From NCBI RefSeq assembly GCF_000182645.1, contig NZ_ACQA01000001.1, positions 2,298,001 through 2,362,000 on the forward strand: a DNA stretch of 64,000 nt. Reading direction: 5' to 3'. Shown here in pieces: positions 52,177 through 62,189 of the stretch. The notes under the pieces were generated by a model that saw only the letters and a list, made by a program, of their open reading frames with translations, was not told where the DNA came from and ran no database searches. Each line of letters opens with the position of its first letter. The stretch's first letter is position 1. The position numbers were made by a program, and so were the translations under genes. Source of the DNA: Brucella intermedia LMG 3301. Lineage in GTDB: Bacteria > Pseudomonadota > Alphaproteobacteria > Rhizobiales > Rhizobiaceae.

Positions 52177-52282
52177 TTTCAGGCCGCACCGCAATTTTCC
52201 GGTTCCTGCCTTACAAAATAGTTCACAAAAGTGGTTCCGATCATGGGAAGGATGCTGTAAGTAACGTCTATCTTCTTGTTGT

Positions 52283-52333
52283 CCCGCATTGTCCAACGCA
52301 AGATCGCTTCGCACTTTTGCTGGAAATGCTTCA
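52283..52333. repeat. Interspersed repeat, family A (single copy)
   Basis: CCCGCATTGTCCAACGCAAG followed by ATCGCTTCGCACTTTTGCTGG matches the 55-bp unit arrayed at 24003-24166. It ends 13 bp before the MFS start codon. Confidence 0.8.
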
Positions 52334-52346
52334 GATGTTATGAGCA

Positions 52347-53588
52347 ATGTCCCCCACAACCGACGCTTCTTCTGCTGATCGTTACGCAGCGTTCCGGCAC
52401 TCTGCCTTCAAAAAATATTGGGGCGCCCGTTTCCTGAGCGCTTTTGCGGTACAGATCGTAAGTGTGTCTGTGGGCTGGCAGATCTATGATCTGACCCGCG
52501 ACGCCTTCAATCTGGGCATGGTCGGGCTGGTGCAGTTTCTGCCGTCGCTGCTGCTCGTTCTGGTGACCGGCGCCGCCGCCGACCGTTTCGGCAGACGCTT
52601 CATCATGGGCCTTTCGCTCATCCTGGAAAGCATCGTGACGGCATTGCTGCTCGGTCTGACGCTCGCAGGCCTGTTTGAGCCCCTTACCGTCTTTGCGGCA
52701 CTGACACTTTTTGGCGTGGCGCGTGCGTTTCTCGGACCATCCTCAGCTTCGCTCGTGGTCAACCTCGTGCCGACGGAGGATTTCGCCAACGCCGTTTCGT
52801 GGAACTCATCCGCATGGCAGGTGGCTACCATTGTCGGTCCGGTCGCAGGCGGCCTGCTTTACGGCATTTCGCCGGTGGCGGCCTACTCCGTCGCAACTGT
52901 CTTTCTGCTCATCGGTTCGGTCCTGATCTTCTCCATCCCCAAGCCAAAGCAGCACACGCTCGCCGAACAACGGTCGCTGACGAGCATGCTGGCCGGGTTC
53001 CGCTACATCTGGAAGGAAAAGATTGTCCTCGGCGCGATTTCCCTTGATCTCTTCGCCGTTCTCCTCGGCGGGACAGTGGCACTGCTGCCGATTTATGCGC
53101 GCGATATCCTCGATCTCGGGCCGTGGGGGCTTGGATTGCTGCGCTCCGCTCCCGGTATTGGCGCTGTTCTGACCGCCATCTGGCTGGCCGGACACCCGAT
53201 CCGCGATCATGCTGGCCGCGTGATGTTCGTCTTTGTCGGCCTCTTCGGCTTCTTCAATATTATTTTCGGCGTTTCTACACTGACGTGGCTGTCGGTCGTT
53301 GCCCTTGCGCTTGCGGGCGCCGCTGACATGATCAGCGTCTATATCCGGGAAACGCTGATGCAGTTGTGGACGCCCGATCATGTGCGTGGCCGCGTCAATG
53401 CGGTCAATATGGTCTTCGTCGGCGCATCGAACGAACTGGGCGAATTCCGCGCCGGTCTGATGGCCGCGGCCATCGGCGCCGTTCCCGCCGTTGTCATCGG
53501 CGGACTGGGATCGATCGCCGTTGCCATCGCCTGGGCTGCCATGTTCCCGCAACTGCGTAAGGCCCGGCACCTGCAAGGCCGGACCTGA
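52347..53588 (+). CDS. MFS transporter (enterobactin exporter EntS-like)
   Basis: Membrane transporter of 413 residues with twelve predicted helices. The intracellular motif TGAAADRFGRRFI after helix 2 and the ALTLFGVARAFLGPSSASLV stretch resemble the MFS_3 class of exporters such as EntS. The substrate cannot be told. The ATG follows closely on a family A repeat, so it lacks a clear ribosome site except GATGTTATGAGC. Confidence 0.88.
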   Translation: MSPTTDASSADRYAAFRHSAFKKYWGARFLSAFAVQIVSVSVGWQIYDLTRDAFNLGMVGLVQFLPSLLLVLVTGAAADRFGRRFIMGLSLILESIVTALLLGLTLAGLFEPLTVFAALTLFGVARAFLGPSSASLVVNLVPTEDFANAVSWNSSAWQVATIVGPVAGGLLYGISPVAAYSVATVFLLIGSVLIFSIPKPKQHTLAEQRSLTSMLAGFRYIWKEKIVLGAISLDLFAVLLGGTVALLPIYARDILDLGPWGLGLLRSAPGIGAVLTAIWLAGHPIRDHAGRVMFVFVGLFGFFNIIFGVSTLTWLSVVALALAGAADMISVYIRETLMQLWTPDHVRGRVNAVNMVFVGASNELGEFRAGLMAAAIGAVPAVVIGGLGSIAVAIAWAAMFPQLRKARHLQGRT

Positions 53589-53609
53589 TCATCTGGAATA
53601 CCGGGGGTT

Positions 53610-54089
53610 TCAGGAGGCGGAGGTGCTCCGCTTCGCCTTGTCCATGCGATCCTCTATGGCATTCCGGTCATCTTGCCGGATGCCGACCAGTTCGGCCACC
53701 CGCCACATCACGTCTGCCTCGACTTCGCTCACCTTGCCGTCGGCATAAACCATTTCCCACATCAGGCCGATCAGGTCGAGACGAGCCTGATAGTCGAGCT
53801 GCCGCTTGAGGACAGACGTGAAATCCGACAGATCGATTGCTTCCTGATCGGCTTTTTCGGCTGCACGGATCAGCCGCTTCAGACTGTCGCCCTTCAGACC
53901 ATACTTCAGCGACAACATTGAAGAGAGCTTCTTGCGCTCGCTTTCACGCGTTTCACCGTCAGCATCCATGATGTGATAAAGCAGGGCGGCGGCAGCCAGT
54001 CGCGGGTCGTCATTGGAAAATTTTTCATTCCGGTCACGAAAACCGCTGGCCGGAAGTTCTTTTAGAAAATCCAGAAGACGATCGAACAT
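53610..54089 (-). CDS. TerB family protein
   Basis: A 159-residue all-alpha protein with the TerB (tellurite resistance B/DjlA-like N-terminal) pattern: LAAAALLYHIMDADGETRESERKKL and LIGLMWEMVYADGKVSEVEADVMWRV, each with an acidic D/E metal-like site (DADGE and ADGK). Stand-alone copies are common in rhizobia, and tellurite resistance should not be assumed. The gene is divergent in orientation from nothing nearby; it follows the hemY block on the same strand. Confidence 0.88.
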   Translation of the reverse strand: MFDRLLDFLKELPASGFRDRNEKFSNDDPRLAAAALLYHIMDADGETRESERKKLSSMLSLKYGLKGDSLKRLIRAAEKADQEAIDLSDFTSVLKRQLDYQARLDLIGLMWEMVYADGKVSEVEADVMWRVAELVGIRQDDRNAIEDRMDKAKRSTSAS

Positions 54090-54189
54090 TCAACCTCGCT
54101 GCCACATTAGAGCTTGCCGGCCGTATCGGCGGCGTTGGCATATTTCATCAGCAAGATTGAAGGTAACGGGCTGGACACGCCGCGCAAGG

Positions 54190-54218
54190 CGCTAAACGGC
54201 CTATACAACCGTTTAGCG
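54190..54218 (-). other. Hairpin downstream of hemY
   Basis: A perfect 10-bp stem (CGCTAAACGG / CCGTTTAGCG) with a 9-base loop in the 178-bp gap between hemY and TerB. No T run follows in either direction, so terminator function is uncertain. Confidence 0.45.
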
Positions 54219-54267
54219 TCCAAGAGTTGCGCTGCGTTGTTTTTCGGCAACGATCAGCGGGGCAGAA

Positions 54268-55930
54268 TCAGAATAGCCGCAATCCGCTCTGCGCCTTTTG
54301 AGCAGTTTGGCCTTCATCGACGCCCGGATCATCCACCACGATATGCGCGTGATGCTGCCCATCCTCTGAATCACTTGCGCCGGTAACATCAACAGGCACA
54401 GGCGGCTTCATCTCGTCGAGCTTGGGCACCGGAGGCATGGAGGGCCCCTTGACTGGCTCGGCTGCTGGCACGATGACCACAGCCTCCTCAACATCGCGAA
54501 CGATCGGCTTGTTTCCGGCACGCACTGCGGCTGCCGTCACGTCGGCCTTTTCCCCAGGCTCTGCCAGAACGATCTGATTGATCGGTTTGGTTTCCACCGG
54601 CCCTTTGATTTCGGGCTTCTCCGCCTCGATGACTGGGGCCAGTTCCACCACAGGAACCTTCCACTCGAAACTGTTCAGCCGTCCGGTAACCGGCGATACC
54701 CGGCGACCATTGTTCGGAAACATAGCCATCGGCAGTCCAGGCGGGATCGCGCGGTGCCTTGACGGCACGCGCCAGCCATTCACGAACCTTGCCCTGATCA
54801 CCGGTTTCAGCTTCTTCGATGTCAGCAAGCAGCAGATAGGCGCTTTCGCGCGGCGACGCACGCAGAACCTGCTCGGCATTGTCGCGGGCAAGGCGATAAT
54901 CGCCCGCCTCGTAAGCCGCACGCGCCAGAGCAAGACTGCCCTCGGCATTGTTGGAGCGCAACGATACGAGATGCTTGGCACGCTTCAGGCGATCCTGTGC
55001 CGTATCACCGGATCGCGCATAGACATAGGTTGAGGCAATGTCAGGATGCGGAAACCGTTTCCAGGCCGCTTCCAGAATCTTCGAGCCTTTCCGGATATCA
55101 CCATCGGAAAATAGCGCACGCGCAGCAACCACGGCGGCGGGAACCAGATCGGGTGCGAGCTTGTTCGCCTCCAGCGCAAGCGTCCGCGCCTGCGCATGGT
55201 CGACATCGACGACCGCCATTGCCTTGGCAGTCAAAAGCGCGGCGCGCTCCTTCTTCACCACATCCTTGCTATGGCTGAGCGCCTGCTTGCGTGCATCGAC
55301 AAGCTTCAGTGCAGCGTCCCAGTCGCCCTCGGCACAAAACTGACCCATCACCGCTGACGAAGCCCATTCGAGTTGTGGGGCCTGGGCGGCGGCTTCGGCG
55401 GCATAGTGGCGGGCAGCATCGTGAGCGCCCACGCGCTGGGCTTCGATATAAAGTCCACGCAAGCCGAGCAGCCGGGTCTCGGGATCGTCCACCATCGCCT
55501 CGAAACCCTTGCGGGCATCTTCCGTGCGCCCTTCGAGCATGGCCGTCTGTGCTTCCAGAAGCTTTATCAGCGGCTCCTGATCGGAACTCAACAACTGGCC
55601 TGCCTGCTTCGTCATGCGGCGCGCGGCTTCCGCATCGCCTGCACCGGCTGCGATCAGTCCGGTCGAAAGCGATTGATAGCCCCGGTCACGCTTGCGCGCC
55701 CGAAAATGACGGCGCAGCGTGTAAGGGGACTGTATGATGCTCTTGACCAGCCACCACAGGATGAGGATTGCCGCGACGATGGCAACGATCCCCGCAACGG
55801 CGGTAATCAGCGGCACATTGTAGTGGTTGCCCGCGAAAGTGACATCGAGTTCGCCCGGACGGTCCGCAAGCCAGGCAAAGCCGAAGCCAAGGGCAGCAAC
55901 GATGACGAGATAAAACAGGACCCGCAGCAT
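54268..55930 (-). pseudogene. hemY: HemY-like protein, one-base frameshift
   Basis: Inner-membrane TPR protein of heme synthesis (N-terminal helix pair at residues 2-20 and 40-66, then TPR-like helices). The frame from 55930 is intact up to about codon 410, DGYVSEQWSP, then turns into basic nonsense and stops at 54488. The expected continuation VSPVTGRLNSFEWKVPVV runs in the next frame to 54268. One extra base in the CCC run at 54699-54701 explains it. It is either a real frameshift mutation or a sequence error. Full length would be about 553 residues. Confidence 0.85.
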
Positions 55931-55941
55931 CGGCTCGTCTC

Positions 55942-57301
55942 CTATTGGCCGGAAGAGGCCGGAGCCCCGCCGGTTTCATCTGCGGACGCCTTGGGTTTTA
56001 AGCTGTCGGCAACAAGTCGCTGCACAAGCGCGTCGGCATCACGCCGCGCCCGCATCTGATCGGCAAATTCCTGCGAAGTTGCCTTGGCATCGGCAGGCAA
56101 CTGTTCCCACTCGGTGAGCGCGCGCTCCAGATCGCCAGCCTGAAGGGCAGCCTCCATACGGGCAGTGATCGGGCCGACGCCGGTGCCGCTGACATTGCCA
56201 GCAACAGGGGCGCACGCTGACCAATCCTCTGGCGCTGGCGACAAGCTGGTCCCAAATCCCGGCGTCTGGAGGCAGCTTGTTCTCTGTTACAACAATCCGG
56301 TTTGCGACGGCACCGAACCACGCATTCAGATCTGCAACAGTCGGGACGCCCTTGTCGGCGTGGGCACGCAACTGTTCGATGGAGGCTTCATCCGGTGCAA
56401 TCGACGCATAGGTGTCGAGTTCCGCCTTGAACGAACCGCCGCGATCGATCGCCATTTTCAACGCGTTGGCTGCTATCAGCACCGTCGCATCCGGCTGTCG
56501 GGAAGCCTGAGTGACCTTTTCCTGCAAGGACGTCAGTTTCGATTCAAGCGATGAAATCGTGCCGGTATTTCCCGTAACTCCGGCTGTCGCCTCATCGGCC
56601 CTGTTTTGCGCTGCTGAAAGCTTGGTTTCCAGCGCATCAAGCCGCTCGGTCAAAGCAGACGTATCGGCTGCGGCTTGCTGGCCAGTTTCCTTCGGCAAGG
56701 CCGCTATCTGCTGCTGGAGATCGGCGAAGGAACCTGCAACCGCTTCCGCCTTGATTTCGGCTGCCTGCACGTTCTTTTCCAGAGCTGCAAGCTGCGCGCG
56801 GCTTGCATCGTCGAGTGGCGCCGGTGCCGGATTGCTCCGCAGATCGGCGATCTGCTGTTCCATATGCGCCAGCTGTTCCGTCGTCACTTTCGCGCCCGGA
56901 GACGGGATAACATTGCCCCATTGCAGGGCCAGCAGACCGCCAAGCCCGATCACGCCGCCCGCAATACCGGCAAGGAGGTGTGAGGCCCCCGCGCCGTTCT
57001 TTTGTGCAGGCTGATGGGGGTCTGGTTTCACACCCGACGTAAAGGGCGGTTTCGCATATGCCACACTTTCAGGCTTTTCCGTCTTCACGGTCTTTTCGGC
57101 GGTTGACGATTCCGCCTTGGGTGGGACGGGCTTTGCAGCTTCCGGCTTTGCGCTCTCGGATTTTGAAAAATTTCCCACCGGCTCCGCGTCTGGCGTTGCC
57201 TTCGCTGGTTCGTCAACCCGCTTCACATCCGAGGGATCGAGATTGATCGTCACGGGATTACGGGCCGATTTGGAATGTCGCGGAGTGCCGGGTTTCGCCA
57301 T
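55942..57301 (-). pseudogene. Mitofilin-like (COG4223) protein, one-base frameshift
   Basis: A membrane-anchored coiled-coil protein of the MICOS-related COG4223 family, found between hemD and hemY in rhizobia. The N-terminal half is Pro/Lys/Glu-rich, one helix lies at about 103-125, and a long coiled coil and the mitofilin-like C-terminal domain follow. The frame breaks near codon 364 (GLVSVRP), where the expected VAGNVSGTGVGPI continues in another frame to 55942. One extra G in the GGGG run at 56207-56210 accounts for it. About 452 residues if repaired. Confidence 0.85.
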
Positions 57302-57384
57302 GGATCCTCTCGAAAGTGCCGATTGGTTGACTCAAACTCTAGCAGATAAAATCGCCAGATGAAGGAAGGTTGCGCCAAAATGAG

Positions 57385-58119
57385 TCAAAGTTTGGCAAAC
57401 AGCCGGAAAAGTCCTTCTTCATCGGGATGGTCCGCAACAAGCGCATTTGCCCGCCAGACCGGCGGCAATCGGCCAGCTACACGGGCCGAAATGCACAGGA
57501 ATCGTGTTTTCTCGTCAAAAGGCGGTTCGATTTCGCGCATCGCCGCCACAAGGCTCGTCGCTGCAACACCGGAATAGAGCATGACTGCGGCAAAAGGCGT
57601 GTCGCCCAGCGCATTTCGAAGTGCCGCACTCGTGTAAGCGATCGCCTCGGTGTCGTAGACATCGACGGCATGCATATCAAGTTTCGCAGCCTTCATTTCG
57701 TCTTCAAAAACCGGCTGGCGCACCCTTCCGGCGAGATAAAGGATACGGGCTTGTGCGGGAAGTTCGCGCTGCATGGTCGCCGCAAGCCGAACCGCATCGC
57801 CGCCGCCGTCGATCACGTGGCCGAAACCGGCCTTCCGTGCGGCCTGTGCCGTTCCCTGCCCCACGGCAAAGAGCGGCAAGCCAAGAAACAGCTTCAGCCG
57901 TTCCATATCCAGATGGCGGAAGGCATTGGCGCTCGTCACTGTCAAAGCCGCAAATGGGCCTTCGGGGAAAGCGAAGGAAAGCGCAATGGTCCGGCTCAGC
58001 GGAAGCAGAACCGGTTCATAGCCCCCAGACACCAGTCTTGCGGCGGTCTCAGAGCCAGCTGGCTGTGGCCGCGTCACCAGAACACGGCCGAGCGAAATGG
58101 CGTGCGCCCGCCCCGTCAA
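57385..58119 (-). CDS. hemD: Uroporphyrinogen-III synthase
   Basis: Cyclises hydroxymethylbilane to uroporphyrinogen III. It has 244 residues of a low-identity family: the VLVTRPQPAGSETAARL opening, LTVTSANAFRH and PFAAVMLYSGVAATSL are recognisable. The start is a TTG at 58117-58119, backed by GGGAG five bases upstream and by its position 2 bp after hemC. Frame integrity is good here, unlike in the next two genes. Confidence 0.9.
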   Translation of the reverse strand: MTGRAHAISLGRVLVTRPQPAGSETAARLVSGGYEPVLLPLSRTIALSFAFPEGPFAALTVTSANAFRHLDMERLKLFLGLPLFAVGQGTAQAARKAGFGHVIDGGGDAVRLAATMQRELPAQARILYLAGRVRQPVFEDEMKAAKLDMHAVDVYDTEAIAYTSAALRNALGDTPFAAVMLYSGVAATSLVAAMREIEPPFDEKTRFLCISARVAGRLPPVWRANALVADHPDEEGLFRLFAKL

Positions 58120-58121
58120 GT

Positions 58122-59066
58122 CTACTCCCAGCCTTCAAAGAATTGCGGACCCGCCTTGGCGCGTATCCGCTCTGCGGCTTCCCTACCCAGTGCGGCGGCA
58201 TTCGATACCGGACCCTCAGCCCTTATCTCATGCGCCTCAGACCCGTCCGGCTTCAGGATCATGCCGTGGAATGAAACCCTATCGCCGTCCACGGTTGCAA
58301 GACCCGCTATCGGTGTGCGGCAGGAACCGTCAAGGGCAGCCAGAAACGCCCGTTCACAGGCAAGGGCTATGCCTGTTTCGCGATGTGCGAGAGGCGCCAG
58401 CAGCGCATCGATGCGTGTATCCCCGATACGAGTCTCGATCCCGATGGCGCCCTGTCCCGGTGCGGGCAGAAAGCTTTCCGGATCGACCAACTCGGTAATG
58501 ACATCACCAAGGCCCAGACGCCGTAACCCCGCGCAGGCGAGAAATGTCCCGTCGACTTCGCCAGCTTCCAGCTTGCGCAGACGGGTATCGACATTGCCGC
58601 GAAAGATCACCACTTGTATGTCGGGTCGAAGGCGACGGATCAGGGCCTGACGACGCAATGATGACGATCCGACCGTCGCTCCTTGCGGCAGGTCGAGAAG
58701 CCGAGAGGCCGTGCGGCCGATAAAAGCATCGCGCGGATCTTCGCGCTCAAGGAAAACGGAAAGATGAAGACCGTCCGGCAGGACCGTCGGCATATCCTTG
58801 GTCGAATGGACGGCGAGATCGATTCGCCCGTCCGTCAGCGCCTGCTCGATTTCTTCGGTGAAAAGCCCCTTGCCGCCGATTTCGGAAAGCGCGCGATCCT
58901 GAATGCGGTCGCCCGCCGTCGACATGGGAACGATTTCTATGGCTTCTTCCGGAAGACCATGTGCCTCCATCAGGCGGCGACGCGTCTCGTAAGCCTGGGC
59001 GAGAGCAAGCTTGCTGCCCCGCGTGCCTATCTTCAACGTGCCATTCTTCAAGGATGCTGTTTGCAT
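58122..59066 (-). CDS. hemC: Hydroxymethylbilane synthase (porphobilinogen deaminase)
   Basis: Links four porphobilinogens into hydroxymethylbilane. It has 314 residues. It has [10 protein letters not shown] near residue 16, [11 protein letters not shown] (residues 87-97), and the dipyrromethane-cofactor cysteine C249 in [12 protein letters not shown]. First gene of the hemC-hemD-mitofilin-hemY operon, divergent from tsaD. Confidence 0.96.
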   Translation of the reverse strand: MQTASLKNGTLKIGTRGSKLALAQAYETRRRLMEAHGLPEEAIEIVPMSTAGDRIQDRALSEIGGKGLFTEEIEQALTDGRIDLAVHSTKDMPTVLPDGLHLSVFLEREDPRDAFIGRTASRLLDLPQGATVGSSSLRRQALIRRLRPDIQVVIFRGNVDTRLRKLEAGEVDGTFLACAGLRRLGLGDVITELVDPESFLPAPGQGAIGIETRIGDTRIDALLAPLAHRETGIALACERAFLAALDGSCRTPIAGLATVDGDRVSFHGMILKPDGSEAHEIRAEGPVSNAAALGREAAERIRAKAGPQFFEGWE

Positions 59067-59129
59067 ATTGCGTCGTCCATGGTACCGGATTTTTCAATGA
59101 ATTATGAGACAGGCAGGGTCTAACCGCAA

Positions 59130-60209
59130 ATGCGCATTCTTGGAATAGAAACAAGTTGCGACGAAACAGCCGCCGCGATCGTTGAACGCGACGACCGGGG
59201 CGAAGGACGGATTCTGTCCAACGTGGTTTTGAGCCAGATCGCCGAGCACGAGCCCTATGGCGGCGTGGTGCCGGAGATTGCTGCACGTGCCCATGTCGAG
59301 GCGCTGGATCGGCTGATTGAACGGGCGCTGGACGATGCCGGCATGAAGCTTGCCGATGTTGATGCAGTGGCAGCCACGGCGGGACCGGGACTGATCGGCG
59401 GGCTGATCGTCGGACTGATGACTGCCAAGGCGCTGGCCATGGCGGCGCAGAAGCCGTTTTATGCCGTCAACCATCTGGAAGGCCACGCCCTGACGGCGCG
59501 TCTCACCGATGGTCTGCCTTTCCCCTATCTGCTGCTGCTCGTTTCCGGCGGTCACACGCAGATGGTTCTGGTACGCGGCATTGGCGATTACGAACGCCTT
59601 GGCACCACGATTGATGACGCACTCGGCGAAGCCTTCGACAAGACGGCAAAGCTTCTGGGCCTGCCCTATCCCGGCGGCCCGGCAGTTGAACGCATGGCAC
59701 TTCAGGGCGATCCGAAGCGATTCGCTCTGCCGCGACCGTTGAAAGGCGAAGCGCGGCTCGATTTTTCCTTTTCGGGCCTCAAGACTGCCGTGCGTCAGAC
59801 GGCGACAGAGCTGGTGCCATTGTCGGACCAGGACGTGGCCGATATTTGCGCCTCTTTTCAGGCTGCGGTTGCCGACACGCTGTCCGACCGGGTGGGCCGA
59901 TCGCTGGAACGTTTCAGAAATGAATTTCCCGATTGTGAAACACCGGCGCTCGTGGTCGCTGGCGGGGTTGCAGCCAACAAGACGTTGCGAGCCGCGCTGG
60001 AAAGTCTATGTGCCCGGCATGGTTTCAGCTTTGTCGCGCCGCCGCTCGATCTGTGCACCGACAATGCCGCGATGATCGCCTGGGCTGGTGCCGAGCGGGC
60101 AGCAACCGAAGCGCCCGATAGGCTTGATCTCGCGCCGCGCTCACGCTGGCCGCTTGATGAGAAATCAGCTCCGCTGATCGGCACCGGACGACGCGGAGCG
60201 AAGGCATGA
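59130..60209 (+). CDS. tsaD: tRNA N6-threonylcarbamoyladenosine synthase subunit TsaD
   Basis: Catalyses the t6A modification of tRNAs that read ANN codons, with TsaB, TsaC and TsaE. It has 359 residues. [14 protein letters not shown] is the N-terminal block, the metal-binding histidines are in [11 protein letters not shown] (HxxxH near 115), and VSGGHTQMV and [10 protein letters not shown] complete the ASKHA fold. The last bases overlap gpsA as ATGA. Confidence 0.96.
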   Translation: MRILGIETSCDETAAAIVERDDRGEGRILSNVVLSQIAEHEPYGGVVPEIAARAHVEALDRLIERALDDAGMKLADVDAVAATAGPGLIGGLIVGLMTAKALAMAAQKPFYAVNHLEGHALTARLTDGLPFPYLLLLVSGGHTQMVLVRGIGDYERLGTTIDDALGEAFDKTAKLLGLPYPGGPAVERMALQGDPKRFALPRPLKGEARLDFSFSGLKTAVRQTATELVPLSDQDVADICASFQAAVADTLSDRVGRSLERFRNEFPDCETPALVVAGGVAANKTLRAALESLCARHGFSFVAPPLDLCTDNAAMIAWAGAERAATEAPDRLDLAPRSRWPLDEKSAPLIGTGRRGAKA

Positions 60210-61225
60210 GCGGGCGGGGCATGAGCGGTCAGGGCATGAGCGGAAAAACCAGCAAGATCGCCATTCTGGGCGGCGGCGCCTGGGGCACGGCCCTTGCGGC
60301 CATGGCAAGCAGCAGCGGCCACGACACTTGGCTTTATGCCCGCGACGACGAGACGGTCGAGGCCATCAACCGGACACAGCGCAATCCGCGCTATCTGGGC
60401 GAAATCGCGCTTCCCGTCGCTATTCAAGCAAGCACGGATGTTGCCGCGGTCGTAGATGGTGCGGATGCCGTTCTGGCGGTCATTCCTGCCCAGGCCATGC
60501 GTACCGGGCTTTCGCAATTGAGCAGCCTCATTCCGCAAACAGCGCCCGTCGTGCTTTGCGCCAAGGGGATAGAACGCGCCACCGGGCGGCTGATGTCGGA
60601 AGTGGTGGCCGAGGTTCTGCCGAACCACCGGATTGCCGCACTCTCCGGTCCAAGCTTTGCGACGGATGTTGCCCGAGGGCTGCCGACCGCCGTGACGGTT
60701 GCCTGCGAGGATGCGGCAACCGCCGATCAGCTTGCAGCGCTTCTATCCGGCCCGGCTTTCCGTTGCTATTCAACAACCGACCTTAAAGGCGTCGAAATCG
60801 GCGGTGCCTTGAAAAATGTCCTTGCCATTGCCGCCGGTGCTGCCGTCGGGCGCGGGTTTGGCGCAAGCGCGCAGGCCGCACTCGTCACGCGGGGTTTCGC
60901 GGAACTGCGCCGCATCGGACAGGCCATGGGGGCTAAGCCTGAAACGATCATGGGCCTTTCCGGCCTTGGCGATCTGATGCTGACCTGTTCCTCGTCGCAG
61001 TCGCGCAACTATTCCTACGGACTGGCACTTGGCCGCGGAGAAGACCTCACCAATCGCCCGCTCGCCGAAGGCGTGGCCACCGCGCCGATTGCCGCCGAAT
61101 TATGCCGCAAACACGCCATCTCCGCCCCCATCATCGATGCGACGGGCGCACTGCTGGACGGGACCATCACCATTGACGAAGCCGTGACGGCTCTGCTCAA
61201 CCGACCACTCAAGACCGAGGACTAA
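60206..61225 (+). CDS. gpsA: Glycerol-3-phosphate dehydrogenase [NAD(P)+]
   Basis: Makes sn-glycerol 3-phosphate for phospholipids. It has 339 residues from the first ATG. The Rossmann motif [15 protein letters not shown] is preceded by three imperfect 5-codon repeats ([15 protein letters not shown]), each beginning with an ATG at 60206, 60221 and 60236. The third gives the usual length. The active-site lysine is in [14 protein letters not shown]. Overlap ATGA with tsaD indicates coupling. Confidence 0.95.
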   Translation: MSGRGMSGQGMSGKTSKIAILGGGAWGTALAAMASSSGHDTWLYARDDETVEAINRTQRNPRYLGEIALPVAIQASTDVAAVVDGADAVLAVIPAQAMRTGLSQLSSLIPQTAPVVLCAKGIERATGRLMSEVVAEVLPNHRIAALSGPSFATDVARGLPTAVTVACEDAATADQLAALLSGPAFRCYSTTDLKGVEIGGALKNVLAIAAGAAVGRGFGASAQAALVTRGFAELRRIGQAMGAKPETIMGLSGLGDLMLTCSSSQSRNYSYGLALGRGEDLTNRPLAEGVATAPIAAELCRKHAISAPIIDATGALLDGTITIDEAVTALLNRPLKTED

Positions 61226-61231
61226 ACAACT

Positions 61232-61382
61232 AGAGCATTTCCTTTTTTGATTGAATCATTGGAAATGCTCTATCTATTTGTTTTATCGCATGTCTTTGAC
61301 ACGAAACCGGTTCCCGCTTTCGGGAGACATGCTCTAGGGCGCATCCCGAAAAGTGTGAAACGGTTTTCGGACAAGACCATGC
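61232..61382. repeat. Mosaic of interspersed repeats after gpsA
   Basis: Three repeat pieces in a row fill the 180-bp gap: an 11-bp stem hairpin (AGAGCATTTCC / GGAAATGCTCT, 61232-61271), then GCATGTCTTTG ... CGGGAGACATGCTCT (family B, 61289-61335), then GCGCATCCCGAAAAGTGTGAA ... CCATGCTC (61340-61382). The first hairpin, followed by TATTTGTTTT, may terminate gpsA. Confidence 0.75.
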
Positions 61383-61405
61383 TCGAACGGAAAGGATGAT
61401 TGACA

Positions 61406-61696
61406 ATGCTTTTTGCTCTTCTGTGCAACGACAAACCGGACCATCTGCAAGTGCGCCTCGATACGCGCCCCGCCCATCTCGATTATCTCAAAGCTCTTGG
61501 TGACGGGCTGAAGTTCGCAGGCCCCTTCCTTGGGGAAGACGGCAAACCGAACGGCAGTCTGGTCGTTGTGGAAGCTGCCGACCAAGCCGCAGCGGAAAAG
61601 ATCGCCACCAATGATCCCTATGCATTGGCAGGCCTGTTCGAGAACGTGACCGTGCGCCCGTGGAACTGGGCGATCAACAATCCGGCCAACGCTTGA
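61406..61696 (+). CDS. YciI family protein
   Basis: A 96-residue YCII-related domain protein: MLFALLCNDKPDHLQVRLDTRPAHLDYLKAL with the conserved R..HLDYL helix and the histidine-aspartate pair, then GPFLGEDGKPNGSLVVVEA. The fold is ferredoxin-like, and the activity is not established. I start at ATG 61406 rather than the TTG two codons earlier; AAAGGATG is upstream. First of a forward cluster with an EVE protein and a methyltransferase. Confidence 0.9.
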   Translation: MLFALLCNDKPDHLQVRLDTRPAHLDYLKALGDGLKFAGPFLGEDGKPNGSLVVVEAADQAAAEKIATNDPYALAGLFENVTVRPWNWAINNPANA

Positions 61697-61708
61697 GGCT
61701 CATGACTG

Positions 61709-62143
61709 ATGGCTTACTGGCTGTTCAAATCCGAACCCTTCAAATGGTCATGGGATATGCAGAAGGCCCGTGGCGAAAAAGGCGAGCAATGGGATGGCGT
61801 GCGCAATTATCTGGCGCGCAACAACATGCGCGCCATGAAACTGGGCGACAAGGGCTTCTTCTATCATTCCAATGAAGGGCTGGAAGTCGTCGGCATCGTT
61901 GAGGTCTGTGCGCTGGCGCATCACGACAGCACAACGGACGATCCACGCTGGGAATGCGTGGATATCAGGGCTGTCCGCGACATGCCGAAGCCGGTAACGC
62001 TGAAAGACGTGAAGGCCAATCCGAAGCTGGAGAAGATGGCGCTCGTCACCTCGATGCGCCTTTCGGTGCAGCCGGTGACGGAAGACGAATGGATCGAAGT
62101 CTGCCGCATGGGCGGACTGGACCGAGAGGATGCTCTGGCATGA
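61709..62143 (+). CDS. EVE domain protein (THYN1-like)
   Basis: A 144-residue single EVE domain: MAYWLFKSEPFKWSWDMQ, GVRNYLARNNMRAMKLGDKGFFYHS and GLEVVGIVEV. EVE folds are related to PUA and YTH and can bind modified bases in nucleic acids; the cellular role of the stand-alone bacterial protein is not established. It is 12 bp downstream of yciI. The next frame starts within its 3' end or just after. Confidence 0.92.
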   Translation: MAYWLFKSEPFKWSWDMQKARGEKGEQWDGVRNYLARNNMRAMKLGDKGFFYHSNEGLEVVGIVEVCALAHHDSTTDDPRWECVDIRAVRDMPKPVTLKDVKANPKLEKMALVTSMRLSVQPVTEDEWIEVCRMGGLDREDALA

Positions 62144-62189
62144 GCGTCTCATCTTCCAACCGGAACCCGCTTTGGAAAAGCATGTTCTG

